Below, in pieces: positions 31,887 to 42,085 of a DNA stretch of 64,000 nt (position 1 is its first letter; each line of letters starts with the position of its first letter). A program made the translations under genes and the position numbers. The DNA is from Fagopyrum homotropicum (taxonomy: Eukaryota; Streptophyta; Magnoliopsida; Caryophyllales; Polygonaceae), in the NCBI GenBank assembly GCA_033239125.1, contig BSWB01000001.1:55953501-56017500 (forward strand), in the 5' to 3' direction. Under the pieces are notes generated by a model. The model saw nothing but the letters and a program-made list of their open reading frames with translations. It was not told the DNA's origin and searched no databases.

Positions 31887-32754
31887 AACGCTCCTGAATT
31901 TGGTCAAGCTAATGACCTTAAAGAAGCGCTAGATGGGAGGCAACCCATTGGTACATATTTTTCCCTTTTGTTTTTCTTGTTTTTGTTTGATCTTGCTCTT
32001 GGTGTGCTTTGTTTTTCATTTGTGTTTTTGGGTGCTAGATCTTGTTGATTGTCATATGTTACGAGATGCTGAAGGTCATGTGAAAACCTCATGGAACTGC
32101 TGAAGGTACAAGATCCGAGCACATGGATGAGGAAGAAAGCACCCAGGAAAATCGGACCGATCTTGCACAAAATCGGCCGATTTTCCTAGGTAGTTGGTCC
32201 GATTTTTCCTTTTGTCAAGAAAAGTGATGATCTCCAATCAAGCATGGGTGGAGCGGACGTGGAACTTGGACGGCTTGCGGTGCCAAGCGCGGGTTCCGAC
32301 ACCATAATGAACATCGAGAGCTCTCTACCATCCTTGATCGATCATCCACCATCATCATTCGATGTGAACCGAAATACCAAAGCATCACCAATTTTACATT
32401 GTGAGGACTCTCTTTCGCTTCTTTATTTAGTTTGCACATTGGGGACAATGTGTTTCTAAGTATGGGGTGGGGTTTTCATGATCACTTGCATGATTAGCAT
32501 CTAGGATAGTTTAATATTGTCACATGTTTCATTATGTCTTGCATTGTACATACATATTTTGAAAAATCCAAAAAAATCAGAAAATTTTAAAAAATTTTAG
32601 TGCTTCTAAGCTAGGGTATGACCCTTATGATGAGATTGTCTTGTGAATTGGCTATGGATAGCTTTATGTGTTGAATTGATGTATGCATATGTGGACTTAA
32701 AGTACTTATCCTGAATCCCATGTGTGAATTGTGATCATGAATGCTTGCCTTGAT
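31887..32754 (+). other. Athila-4 3' untranslated region
   Basis: It begins with the post-integrase block (GGTCAAGCTAATGACC, GGGAGGCAACCCA) and a U-rich tract. A strong nested hairpin follows at 32146-32209. Next comes the GGGTGGAGCGGACGTGG block, the GCACATTGGGGACAATGTG inverted repeat (about 32433-32452) and AT-rich sequence. It ends at 32754, where copia gag sequence begins without an LTR edge. Confidence 0.75.
32146..32209 (+). other. Predicted nested hairpin in Athila-4 3' region
   Basis: Outer arms GGAAAATCGGACC and GGTCCGATTTTTCC enclose a perfect 16-bp palindrome AAAATCGGCCGATTTT at 32169-32184. The Athila-2 copy (about 29360-29423) has the same layout with several mismatches. Confidence 0.6.
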
Positions 32755-33700
32755 GTTTCACCTCATTCAAAACAAGTCAGAACTTTAGTTTTCTTGTTAG
32801 AGTTAGAGAACTTACCTCAAGGTCTTGATGTTTGCGGATATTCTTTATTGTTTGTAAACTATTTTTTCATTTGAAGAATCTTCGCAAGACCCCTAGAGAT
32901 CAAGGCAAATGGATCTTCCTCATCTTCATCATCACTATCTTCCTCTTCTGGTGGTAACTCATCCTTCTTAGATCATAGTGCCAGGTTCATTGTGTTGGAT
33001 GGGAGCTCTCCATCTTCTTCACCAAGAACCATCTCATGTGTAATGAGTTTTACAAGGAGGTCGTCTAGAGGAAGAGTTGTGAGATTTTGAGCTTGTTAAA
33101 CTGCAGTCACCTTTGGTCCCACTTTGCTTTAGGTAAGCTCCTTAGAACCTTCCTTATTTTTTCTTCGTTTGTAAAGACTTTTCCAAGCGAGTCCAGGTTA
33201 TTCACGATCTCGGTGAATCTTGTCAACATTTCTTTGACTGATTCATTTAAGTTCATCTTGAATAGATCATATTGTTCAAGGAACATGCTGATTTTTGTTT
33301 CCTTGACTTGACTTATTCCTTCGTATGTGACAACAAGTTTGTCCCTTATTTCTTTATCACTCTTGCATGATGAGACACAGTTGAATTCATTTGTGTCCAA
33401 TCCACAGTAGAGCAAGTTCATGGCCTTGTAGTTCTTTGAGACACTTTCCAAGGCGGTTTGTGTGAAGTCAACTTCCTTCTTTGCGACTTGGACTCCTTCA
33501 ACCGTAGTGGTTGGGATTTTAGGGCCATTTTGAATAATGCTCCAAAGTTCCATGTCCCGATCAATAACAAACATTTGCATTAGTGCTCTCCAATGGGCGA
33601 AATTGTTCCCACAGAAGAGTGGTGGTCGAGATGTGGATCTTCCTTGAGCGAATACTCCATCATCTACAAAGTTCATGATTATATAGTCTCGCTGATGTTT
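32755..33700 (-). pseudogene. Copia gag (Copia-1 family), truncated second copy
   Basis: UBN2-type copia gag on the minus strand, closely related to that at 21-856. The ORF 33676-33107 starts MNFVDDGVFAQGRSTSRPP, contains NFAHWRALMQMF, LLYCGLDTNEFNCVSSCKS and MLTRFTEIVNNLDSLG, and stops at 33107. The rest of the homologous region (downstream of KAKW) continues in a broken frame to about 32870. The acidic tract is visible as an antisense TCATCTTCATCATCACT-type sequence near 32920. At 32754 the element is cut off and abuts the Athila-4 3' region. The plus-strand ORF at 33087-33311 is a shadow. Confidence 0.85.
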
Positions 33701-33714
33701 AAATCAATAAACGT

Positions 33715-33735
33715 GAGTCATGCTCTAATACCAAT
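33715..33735 (-). other. Primer binding site of second Copia-1-family copy
   Basis: On the minus strand this reads ATTGGTATTAGAGCATG directly after the LTR end, an initiator-Met tRNA type site with one change. It fixes the LTR boundary at 33736. Confidence 0.75.
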
Positions 33736-35111
33736 TGAAGAACCGTAAGGTGAATATAAAGGATGTAAATACTATAGAAGGGGGGTTGTATAGAGTATGA
33801 GAACATTTCGCAAAAACTTATCTCAAGGCTTTAAAAATTATTTCAAAGGTCTTGATGTGGATCTGAGCTCTTTGTGACACAACTTGATTTCAAGGGCGTT
33901 GAAAGTGATTTCAAGGGCCTTAACTTTGTAGACATGCAAAACAAAATTAGTATCAATAAAGCTAGGTATGGTGCGGAATTAAAAAGATCGACACGAGGAT
34001 ATGTTCACGAAGGTCGGCTCTAAACAACCTACTCTTCGTCAAGGGTATACCCGTAAGATCTAAGTATCTATTATAAACTTCAAAGAGTCCTAGATAAAAC
34101 ATAGAAGAAATCCCCTTCTTCTCTCACTGTAGTCAATGCTATGATCTAGTTCCAACTCTAAACTACCTATAATAGCCTAGTTACTTTGCAGAGTAACACA
34201 CACTCGAGTATAATACTCTTTAGATATGCCGATGGAGCTGTCGAGTTTATCTCTCTTCGAGGAATAAAGCTTTTGTATAAAGAGAGAAATAAAATTTCTT
34301 GGATCAAATGAAGATGTTTTGGATCACTTGAAGACTTTGAATATTTCCGTGTAAGCTTGTTGTTCTTCTTCTTCAATCGACATCTTCATTTATAGTCTTC
34401 GATGGAGAAGCCTCTTAGCTGTTGGGAAGATGACCGTTGTGAATGTTTCTTCTTCTCCATGGAAAACGATTCTCGGTTGAGATGAGATAGCCGTTGTAGA
34501 TCTTCTTTATCTTCTTCATCTCCTTAAAGCTCATTGATTCTTCTTCGCCGTAATCTTCTCACGTTGTTGAAGATCTTTGTCTTTTAAGTATCGAGATCTT
34601 CAGATTGTTGGGATTCATTGAATGAAGATCTTTGATATCTGTTGAGAGGAAATCTCGCGCTTTTGTTGAGGATCTTTGCGAGATCCTTTTTGGACCGAAT
34701 ATTCTTGGTCGAGATCTTCTAGTTGAGCGTATCTCCTCGGAAGATCTTCTCCTTGATCCTTGGTTGATTTGGTTGGTAGAAATTTGAATTCCTTCGAGCC
34801 GTTAGGTCCCTTGAAACTTGCTTCAAGGCTTTGGCTTTTGATCCCTTGAAATGGCTTCCAAGGCCTCCGTGTTGAACCTTTTCAAACCTTGCGCTTGTCC
34901 CTTGTATCTGATTTCAAGGCATCCATCTATCCCTTGAAATGCTTTCCAAGGCCTACATATATTTAGACGAACACCAAAGCAAGCCAAGCATATTTGAAAT
35001 ATAATCAATAATTTGTTAGTATAAAAACAACTTATTTGTGTTAAATCTTCCATCATCACATATTAAAATACAAACTCAATATAAAAATATAAACTCAAGG
35101 TGGAGTTTTCA
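33736..35111 (-). repeat. Copia-1-family LTR, second copy
   Basis: This 1376-bp LTR (minus) starts in element orientation TGAAAACTCCACCTTG (complement near 35096-35111) and ends GGTTCTTCA at 33736. It has the same layout as 912-2124: TTTCAAGG/CCTTGAAA clusters at both ends (33820-33930 and 34800-34950), a TATA-like ACTATAAATGAAG on the minus strand near 34384-34398, and many AGATCTTC repeats in between. It is the 5' LTR of the truncated copia whose gag lies to its left. The right flank at 35112 is unrelated AT-rich sequence. Confidence 0.83.
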
Positions 35112-35672
35112 TTATCAAACTCATATCTTAACTTAAACCCAAGGTAATACAAACACAAACTCCATAAAATCTTAATAACACTTAACTTATTATATCCCGT
35201 AATATATATGTATATAGTATCAACTAACATATTTCAAGAACGCCTTTCAATATGGGAAAATATTAAGACATATCAAAAACTTAAAAGGAAGGTCATATCC
35301 ACGTACGTAAATAATAATATAAATAATATGCCAAACAAATTCTAAAACCTCAAATCATGATTGTAATAATATAACAATTTAAACACAATCATGCTCATAT
35401 AAAAACGCTCACAAGTATTTTCCTCGAAAGTTTCTTATGGAACGGCTTTAAGCCAAAAACGACAACGTCACAAAAACTCACCAAATGACCTAAACAAGTA
35501 AAAACACGTAATCAACACACATATATTATTACTATATATGACAACACCATTTAATAGGTGTAAGAGTGACTTACCTAGTCCCGACTTGAGTACGGGTTTT
35601 ACTCGAGGGTATTAGATCACAACAAATTATCCGTTTATGCGTACTCGGTGAGTCAGAAAACATGATTGTTTC
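35112..35672 (+). other. AT-rich stretch, possible LTR of the next copia
   Basis: There is no gene here. The 3' end reads GTTTCAACA just before a primer site at 35676, so at least the right part is likely a 5' LTR of the plus-strand copia that follows. No TG start could be fixed. The minus-strand 90-codon ORF at 35571-35843 spans the primer site and is not real. Confidence 0.4.
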
Positions 35673-35690
35673 AACAAGTGGTATCAGAGA
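35673..35690 (+). other. Primer binding site of decayed plus-strand copia
   Basis: AGTGGTATCAGAGATG, the typical initiator-Met tRNA site. It is followed about 90 bp later by copia gag homology on the same strand. Confidence 0.78.
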
Positions 35691-35764
35691 TGAGGTTACG
35701 GTAGTGGTGTTCGGGTAATATTTGTTGCTTAAATAATCTCTTGTTTGGTGTGATGACAGCCAAG

Positions 35765-36520
35765 GCGATGAAAAAAGTTCGATATTCCACTCTTTGATGG
35801 GAATATCAACTTCACTTTGTGGCAGAGTACGATTCAAGATCATTTAGTGTTGCATGGTCTTGACCAAGGTCTAGAGGAGGAGAAGCCAAGATCGATGAGC
35901 AAGAAGAAGTGAAGAAGCATCCAAAGGAAGATGGTAAGTACAATTCGGTTGTAATTGGCTCCCAAGATTAAGTACAATTTGTTGAAGAATACCACACCGA
36001 AGGCGTTGTGGGACAAGCTCGAGAGCATATAGACATCGAAGTCGTTGATTAACCATTTGTGCTTGAATATGTAGTTTTACTTGCTCAAAGTCAAGATCGA
36101 GGAGGGAGGCAATCTTCATGACCACATTAACTCGTTTAATCAACTAGTATGTTAATGATTGAATGTTGATGACAAGATTGGCAAAGAAGAGCAAGCGTTG
36201 TTGTTGTTAGCATTAGTTGCAAAGTCATACGAGTCCTTCGTCTAGATGTTACTTGCTGGAAGGAAGTCTCTGACGTTACATTAGGTGACTGCTGCTTTGA
36301 GGGAGAGTGAGAGGATGATGAAAAATGATGTTATCAACAAAGGAAAATATCACATACTAGTTATAAGAGAGCAAGAACGAGGAGGAGGCATGATGACCCA
36401 AGACAAAGATCAGGCTTGTGACCGTAGAAAGATTTAAGTGAAGTAGAGTTCTTCTACTGCAAAGAAAAGGGTCATATGTAAACTCGTGTCCTCATATAAA
36501 GAAGGCCTAAAAAGGTTGTC
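35765..36520 (+). pseudogene. Decayed copia gag (TNT1-94-like)
   Basis: No long ORF survives, but a shifted-frame reading gives the plant copia gag pattern in order: FDIPLFDGNINFTLWQSTIQDHL (about 35785), NTTPKALWDKLES (about 35980), LKVKIEEGGNLHDHINSFNQL (about 36080), LVAKSYESFV (about 36215) and a CCHC-like FFYCKEKGHM with lost Cys (about 36450). Many stops and several frameshifts are present, so the element is old. The ORFs on the opposite strand are shadows. Confidence 0.75.
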
Positions 36521-36624
36521 AAAGATGTTTCCAAAGAAGAGAAGGGGCTCTCATACAAATGTTGTCAATGAGGTTGATAGTGAAGTTGATTACAGGGATG
36601 TTTACGTGATGAGGAGATCGCCAA

Positions 36625-36870
36625 GTCTGAGTGGATTATAGATATTTTCACCTAGATGCATGTATTTCGAGACCAAGCAATGTTTGACACCTTGAAATGT
36701 GGTAGAGAGTTTAGTCACTTCAAGTTAATGTGTGGTGTGAAGTTGTAGGTTAAAAGTATTTGAAGCGTGGCAATGGGGCTTCACAAAGGTACAAGCCACA
36801 CTGTACACGATGTAAGGTATGTGCCATTGGCAAACGTGAATGTCATCTCGTGAGATGTGATGATGATGGA
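36625..36870 (+). pseudogene. Decayed copia protease region
   Basis: The shifted-frame reading shows SEWIIDIFT.MHVF in place of the usual copia protease start (WILDSG..H). SHTVHDVRYVPLANVNVIS follows, the usual motif preceding the copia integrase. The active-site DSG triplet is lost. It follows gag remnants in the expected order. Nothing recognisable continues past about 37000. Confidence 0.65.
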
Positions 36871-37359
36871 TGAATACAAGTTAGTTGACACAAGGAATTG
36901 GTGTAAAGTGTTTAAGAGGAAACGCTTGGTGAGGTAAGGTCGAAAAGACGAGAAAAATACTTACTTCTTACATGGAAGAGCGGCTCAGAAAAGAGACGAT
37001 AACACCGAAGCTAAGAAGCATATGAAGGTGAGATTGCCGATACAATAGAGATTTTGAAAATATGAAAGAAGGGATAAATTGTTGGACCAATAAAATATAG
37101 CCTAAACTAATGGATATTAAGTAAGTTGAAAATTATGCCAAAGAAGACAAAAAGAGTTCCCTAGAGAATTGAAAAAAAATTGAAAGCCTCGTGATTAGTG
37201 GTAAGTTTACGAGCTATTTTGTAGTGTTAGTTAATTACTATAGAATAAATCTAATCAATATCTACTTTGGAAAATGTTTATGTGGATGATTTTGTGGAGT
37301 TAATATAGCCGGATTAATCATGTATATATAGGTAATCCGTATGCAAAATATGTAAGTGT
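36871..37359. other. AT-rich non-coding stretch
   Basis: No coding potential. It may include more copia pol decay up to about 37060 (RLVR.GRKDEKNTYFLHGRA-like reading near 36930). Beyond that nothing is recognised. Confidence 0.3.
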
Positions 37360-37825
37360 TGTTGGAATAATCAAATTCCCTAAACCATAAACACAAGGGT
37401 CAATCATGCTAGGGTTATTAGGGAATCTAAAATTACATACCTGGTTCCATAGTAGGAATTAGATCAAGCCTTAGTGCGGAATCTACGATCCGAATGAGCG
37501 TCGTAGGTATATAGTCTTTCTCAGTCAAACCTCCTTAGGTTTCTTTAGGTTTTCTCTCTGATGGAAAGAGAATAGAAAACTACTGATCTGATTTGACGTA
37601 TTGGGGACCACAACCTAACAACGTTTATATATAATGACCTCCCATTAAGCCTATTGGGCCAAAATCTAGTATCCACCCATTAAGCTCATACGGTTTCATT
37701 AAATTCTACGGGCTTTACTTGATTGAATCGCTTTTATTAGCCCGTTGTTATTTAGTCATATAATATAATTGGTCATTATAATATGTAAGCTCACTAATAA
37801 TAATAAGATTAATAAAAATCTTACA
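37360..37825 (-). repeat. Third copia LTR (466 bp)
   Basis: On the minus strand it starts TGTAAGATTTTTATTAATC and ends GATTATTCCAACA, with TG/CA ends. A TATA-like TTTATATATAATGACC is visible near 37622-37638. The purine-rich CAAGTTGGAGAT (minus, 37826-37838) directly upstream is a good polypurine tract, so this is a 3' LTR of a minus-strand copia-type element. About 200 bp of internal sequence (37826-38045) follow on the right before the homology ends. The family assignment is from layout only. Confidence 0.55.
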
Positions 37826-38089
37826 ATCTCCAACTTGTGCTACATATTAAACAAACAACTATATTATCCAAATTCTTTATGTGTACACATAACTACTAAT
37901 TTTATGTAGACTTATTCTTTATCAATCTGGTCCATCTCATTTATTAATATGAGATCACGGCGTCTTTCTTCACACTCATCGTGACTAAACCTTGCGTGTT
38001 CACCACATTAGTATATTTGATGACATAGATCAAGTATGGATGAGTGACATTGATGACATGAATTATGACCTATATTTAGACATGATTTT

Positions 38090-40290
38090 TTATAGATTGT
38101 CCCGCAATATATGGTCTTGAAGGGTCTAAGACCGGGCCCTAGAGGCCACAAAAGCAAAATAAGAGGTCTTCATAGCTGAGTAGAAACCAAGAACCCCAAA
38201 CAGAATAGGCAAAGAAGCAAGCCGCCACTAAAGATCCGAAAAAAGGACCCCATAAACCACAATATCCTCGACCGATCCACAGACTCCAAAATCAAAATAA
38301 GTTGTTGCACACTCTCCATGCTCCGGTAGACAAGTCCTCAAGCTAAAGTATAGCAACACCCATACAAGAACGAAGCAATAAAAGCTCACTTTGTGGATCC
38401 CTCAACTGTGTAAGAAGGTGCATCAACTCAACCACCATAATAGCTCTCTTCATGACTATCCCTCTATCAAACCCATTGTGTTTACTCACTGCCCCACCCA
38501 ACAACTTAACACCCAGTGACAGCCTCGCACTTCCATGAGGGAATAGTCCATCTCTAAGCTTCGATCTATCACATGAAGACAAAAAGAGCTCAATCTTACA
38601 AACATTCAACTTGAGGCCAAAACTTGGGTCAACCTCTCGAATGATATCAAGCGCTCTAGTCAGTTCCTCTGACCGACCAATAATAGTACCATCATCAAGA
38701 TACTAAGCATGTAGAAGAAGCGTGCAACTATCTCTAATCATATGAAGAAGCGGGTGTAAGACAAAGGAAAAAAAAAGCGGCTCAATGGGTCCCCTTATTG
38801 CACACCGATAGCCGACTACATAAAATCATCACCAACGTGCAATCGGGCATCTTGACCATACAAGAAATCAACCCAGAAAGAGATAGACTGAAATTTTTCC
38901 CTAACGTTCCTCAACAAAATAGTTCTGTCAACCAGGTTAAAGGCATTAGAAAAATCCACTATCAAGATAGCCAAATAACCATTAGTGTGACACTCACTCA
39001 ATATCATGTTAACAATATGTAGTATAGCCTTTGCACCACTTGGGCCACATACTCCAAACTGAAAATTACCAAGATAATGTCTCATATCTCTACCCACTCC
39101 CTTCATGGCAACTTTTGGCACCAACCGCCTCCATACAATACCCACTACAATGGGTCGAACCCCATTATCCGGCTTCAACAACGATGTAAGAGGCGCCGAA
39201 GCAACAAACTCAGCCAAGCTCAATGGACACTTACCTCCCAGCCATAAATTAACCTAGGAATGAGTAGTGGTTTAAAACCGCAAAACCGCAACCGAACCGC
39301 AAACATATAAAATGTGAGCTGCAAACCGAAACGCTTTGTTGCGGTTCGGTTGCGGTTCAAACCACACCATTTGCGGTTTGGTTGTGGTTTAAATCACAAA
39401 TGAACTGGATAAAGTGGTTTGGTTGTGGTTTGCTTGCTTTTTTGCGGTTTGGTTACGGTTTGGACCGCATTTTTCGGTTCATTTCATCAACTGAACCGCC
39501 AATCACAACGCAAAAAATGATGAACTACATACCGAACCGATAAGCTACGGTTCGGTTGCAATTTGTCCCACAATTTGAGGTTTTGGTTCGGTTCGGTGAA
39601 CCGAACCAACTTCTGCTCAACCCTAAATTAACCACTGATGAAACCGCTCTCAAAAGACCCGAAGAAACCGTAGAAACCTCACCACACATATCACCTAAAA
39701 GGTGTTGTGCTCTCAAACCATCTTTACCGCAAGAGTTACATTGGGGAAAAGACTTGATGCATTTAAAGATCAAATCAACATCAACAACGAGGGGTAGTTC
39801 ATGAAATGTAGTGCATGGCTTAGAAGGAGGAGGCTTGTAGGGGTTTTTGGCCTCCAACGCCATCAAAGTCTCATCGCTATAAGGAACCACTCCAAAGAAA
39901 CACAAAACTTTAACAACAAATGTAAAATGCCCATCCGAAGTCTTACGAAGACACTGCTTGATATTAGGGTTCCTCTCTGACCTATCTCCATTCCCTGGTG
40001 ACCATCAACCCTCCCAATAGGTCTATGCTCTGAAAAATCTAACAATGGCTACACAAGACTAGAAACACCATCAACCTCTCCCCTAGTAGACAAAGCCTGT
40101 AAAATCCGTTGATGCTAGATCGACTTTCTACCTCCTAATCTTTTGTCTCGCCTGTTCATAGGGTTGAACACCTGCTACAGGCAACAAGGAAGCAAAAATA
40201 ACCTAACCGAAGCAGCCACACTACCTAGCTCAACGGCCACCTTCAGAAGAGCACCCAACAACGTTTGAGAGAAGCTTAGACGACAACTCT
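38090..40290 (-). pseudogene. Decayed reverse-transcriptase-domain gene, split by a MITE
   Basis: Minus-strand pieces in order are: 39905-39626 (FKCIKSFPQCNSCGKDGLRAQHLL, a conserved pre-RT motif), then the MITE, then 39246-38816 (LLKPDNGVRPIVVGIVWRRL; FQFGVCGPSGAKAIL; RT motif A as DFSNAFNLVDR). Next comes a broken stretch with GVQ.GDPL (motif B) and YLDDGTIIG (motif C, near 38690), and finally 38609-38343 (GVKLLGGAVS; LRDPQSELLLLRSCMGVAIL) with WRLASLPI further on near 38200. This order is known from a plant RT-domain protein family often left unnamed. It is not LTR-retrotransposon-like, since no RNase H, integrase or LTRs are seen. A poly-A tail typical of a LINE was not found. Frameshifts and stops show it is dead. 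Confidence 0.72.
39247..39633. mobile_element. hAT-type MITE with 8-bp TSD AATTAACC
   Basis: This 371-bp element (39255-39625) is flanked by perfect AATTAACC repeats (39247-39254 and 39626-39633). Its terminal inverted repeats are TAGGAATGAGTAG and, at the right end read inverted, TAGGGTTGAGCAG, of the hAT type. The body is packed with GCGGTTTGGTTGCGGTT and GGTTCGGTT repeats on both strands and is strongly self-complementary. It has no coding capacity and splits the RT-like pseudogene cleanly. Confidence 0.9.
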
Positions 40291-41800
40291 GAGGGATGAG
40301 GTTTTAGCAAACACCATCAAATTTTATGGCGTTGTAGTAACCCTTTAGAGCGATGGCTGAACGCCATAGAAATATAGTGCAATTTGAACCCGCCAAGTAT
40401 TCATGACATTTTTCACTTTTTCAAACGTCGTCAAATCCATGGATTTTACAAAATGCCATATAATTCTTTGAAAATCTCCATGAATATTTGTCGGGTTCAA
40501 GTTCCCACCAAATTTCTATGACATTTATAAAACTGTGTAGATTTATGATATTCCTAAAATATTATAAATCTATGGTGTTTATTTGAACCGTCAAGTGTCC
40601 ACGGTGGTATGTAAAGGCCATCAAGTTTATTACATTTACAAAACACCATGGATAATTGGTGGGTATATTATTTTTTTGGAAACTTCATTGTATTTTATAA
40701 ACGTGCGTGGTATACGTTAGGGCGTTAGTATGTTTGATTGCGTATGGGATGTTTTACGCAAAACTTTGATTCATTTCACATTTATGGTACTCTGGTAATA
40801 GTTATGAGGTTGTAAAGCTATATCGATATGAACTCTTTCTTGACGAGTCATTTCCTATTGTAGTCTACCGTAGGGGACCAGAACTCTATTGGCTTTATTT
40901 CTTAGATTGTTATCTCGATCATGAGCTTCAAGTGTGCGCTTTATATACGTCAACTCACGGACGAGTACTGTTGACATCTTTACTTTGCATGTTATGATTA
41001 GATTTAACATTGTAAAATAGAAATACAATAACATGTATCCAGCTAGGGAGAATGCTTTACCGTGTCCTGCTTTCTCCATAAGCCAAATTGCCGGGTGATT
41101 ATGATATCTCAGAACGATGGAGATTTGTCAAGCAAGTGGAGACAGTTTCATAATACGTTACTAGCTTGATGATAGTGATTTGTGAGAAATTGCTTCTCTA
41201 TTTCGTTAAGTTAGGTATGACATTGACGAAACAGTAGCTCTAAAAATGATTGTAGTTGTGTGTATATACAAAACATGGAAATCACATTGTAGCAGCAGAT
41301 TCATGCACTAGTATATACATGAGACAGAAATCATTTATTCATCTATAATTGGCATGCAGTCCCATGTGCTACACTTCCGTATTAGAAATCAAAGTCGTTT
41401 TCAAATCATCTATCTATTCTTCATTGCTGCTAAATGACAATATTTGAACAAGAAAATTACATCTTCAACTGTCTGCATATTATCAAGTCACGCTACGATT
41501 GTCAGGACATATGTACTGCTTAGTTACTGTGATGAGGGTATGGAAGGCTGTGTCTCTGATGCTGATGCCCATGTGCAAGCCTTGCCAATAAAGGAGTCAT
41601 CATCCTCAGATTTTCTTTTTATATATTTATCTGATTAGCATCCAATAGGACAGTTATATCTCTGTCGTATTCAAACCCATTTTGCATGGGATGGGAGTAT
41701 ACATGCATGCATGGACTTGAACTCTTCAGAATTCACCCATCTTCTTTGACAGCAACACACTACGTACTGTTACTAGACAAAAAATGAAACTAGCTTTTCG
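40291..41800. other. Intergenic stretch left of SAUR gene
   Basis: AT-rich sequence without a recognised gene. Near 40320-40700 short phrases recur (CATCAAATTTTATGGCG, CGTCAAATCCATGGATTTTAC, AACACCATGGAT), suggesting an old unclassified repeat. ORFs at 40855-41079 (minus) and 41444-41638 (plus) resemble nothing known. Confidence 0.4.
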
Positions 41801-41809
41801 TCTACGTAC

Positions 41810-41817
41810 TATAAATA
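41810..41817 (+). promoter_or_regulatory. TATA box before SAUR gene
   Basis: TATAAATA in the context TACTATAAATAGGG. It lies only 14 bp before the first in-frame ATG (41831), so transcripts starting about 30 bp downstream would begin past that ATG and use the next in-frame ATG at 41870. Confidence 0.65.
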
Positions 41818-41830
41818 GGGTTTCAAAGTG

Positions 41831-42085
41831 ATGAGAAACACATACAGGCTTGCAGCTTCCAGACAAGTAATGGGTGGAAAGAGAGCGCCCAAAGGGCACT
41901 TCGTGGTGTACGTAGGGAGTGAAATGAAGAGGTATGTATTGCCCACTCGTGTCTTGAACAGCCCAATCTTTCAAGGCCTACTCGACACGGCATCTGAAGA
42001 GTACGGCCTTCATGGCCGTGATAAGATTATTCTTCCTTGTGATGAACTTACTTTCCTTACACTTATTTCTCTCGTTCTAGGCTGA
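41831..42085 (+). CDS. SAUR family auxin-responsive protein
   Basis: This is a small auxin-up RNA protein. Many family members act at the plasma membrane or in the cytoplasm by inhibiting PP2C.D phosphatases and so promoting cell expansion; that is family knowledge, not shown here. The frame has 84 codons from 41831, or 71 from the ATG at 41870 (MGGKRAPKGHF). The SAUR core is clear: APKGHFVVYVGSEMKRYVLP, then VLNSPIFQGLLDTASEEYGL and IILPCDELTF. The protein ends SLVLG, close to the SLRLG-type ends of some SAURs, so the C-terminus looks complete. There are no introns, as is usual for SAURs. It is short compared with typical SAURs (about 90-120 residues) because it lacks most of the variable N-terminal extension. 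It is the only host gene recognised in the window. Confidence 0.88.
   Translation: MRNTYRLAASRQVMGGKRAPKGHFVVYVGSEMKRYVLPTRVLNSPIFQGLLDTASEEYGLHGRDKIILPCDELTFLTLISLVLG

Noticed and set aside
38043..38090. TGATGACATGAATTATGACC resembling an Athila LTR start
   Set aside because: Only about 20 bp match and the following text diverges. The preceding bases only weakly resemble a polypurine tract.
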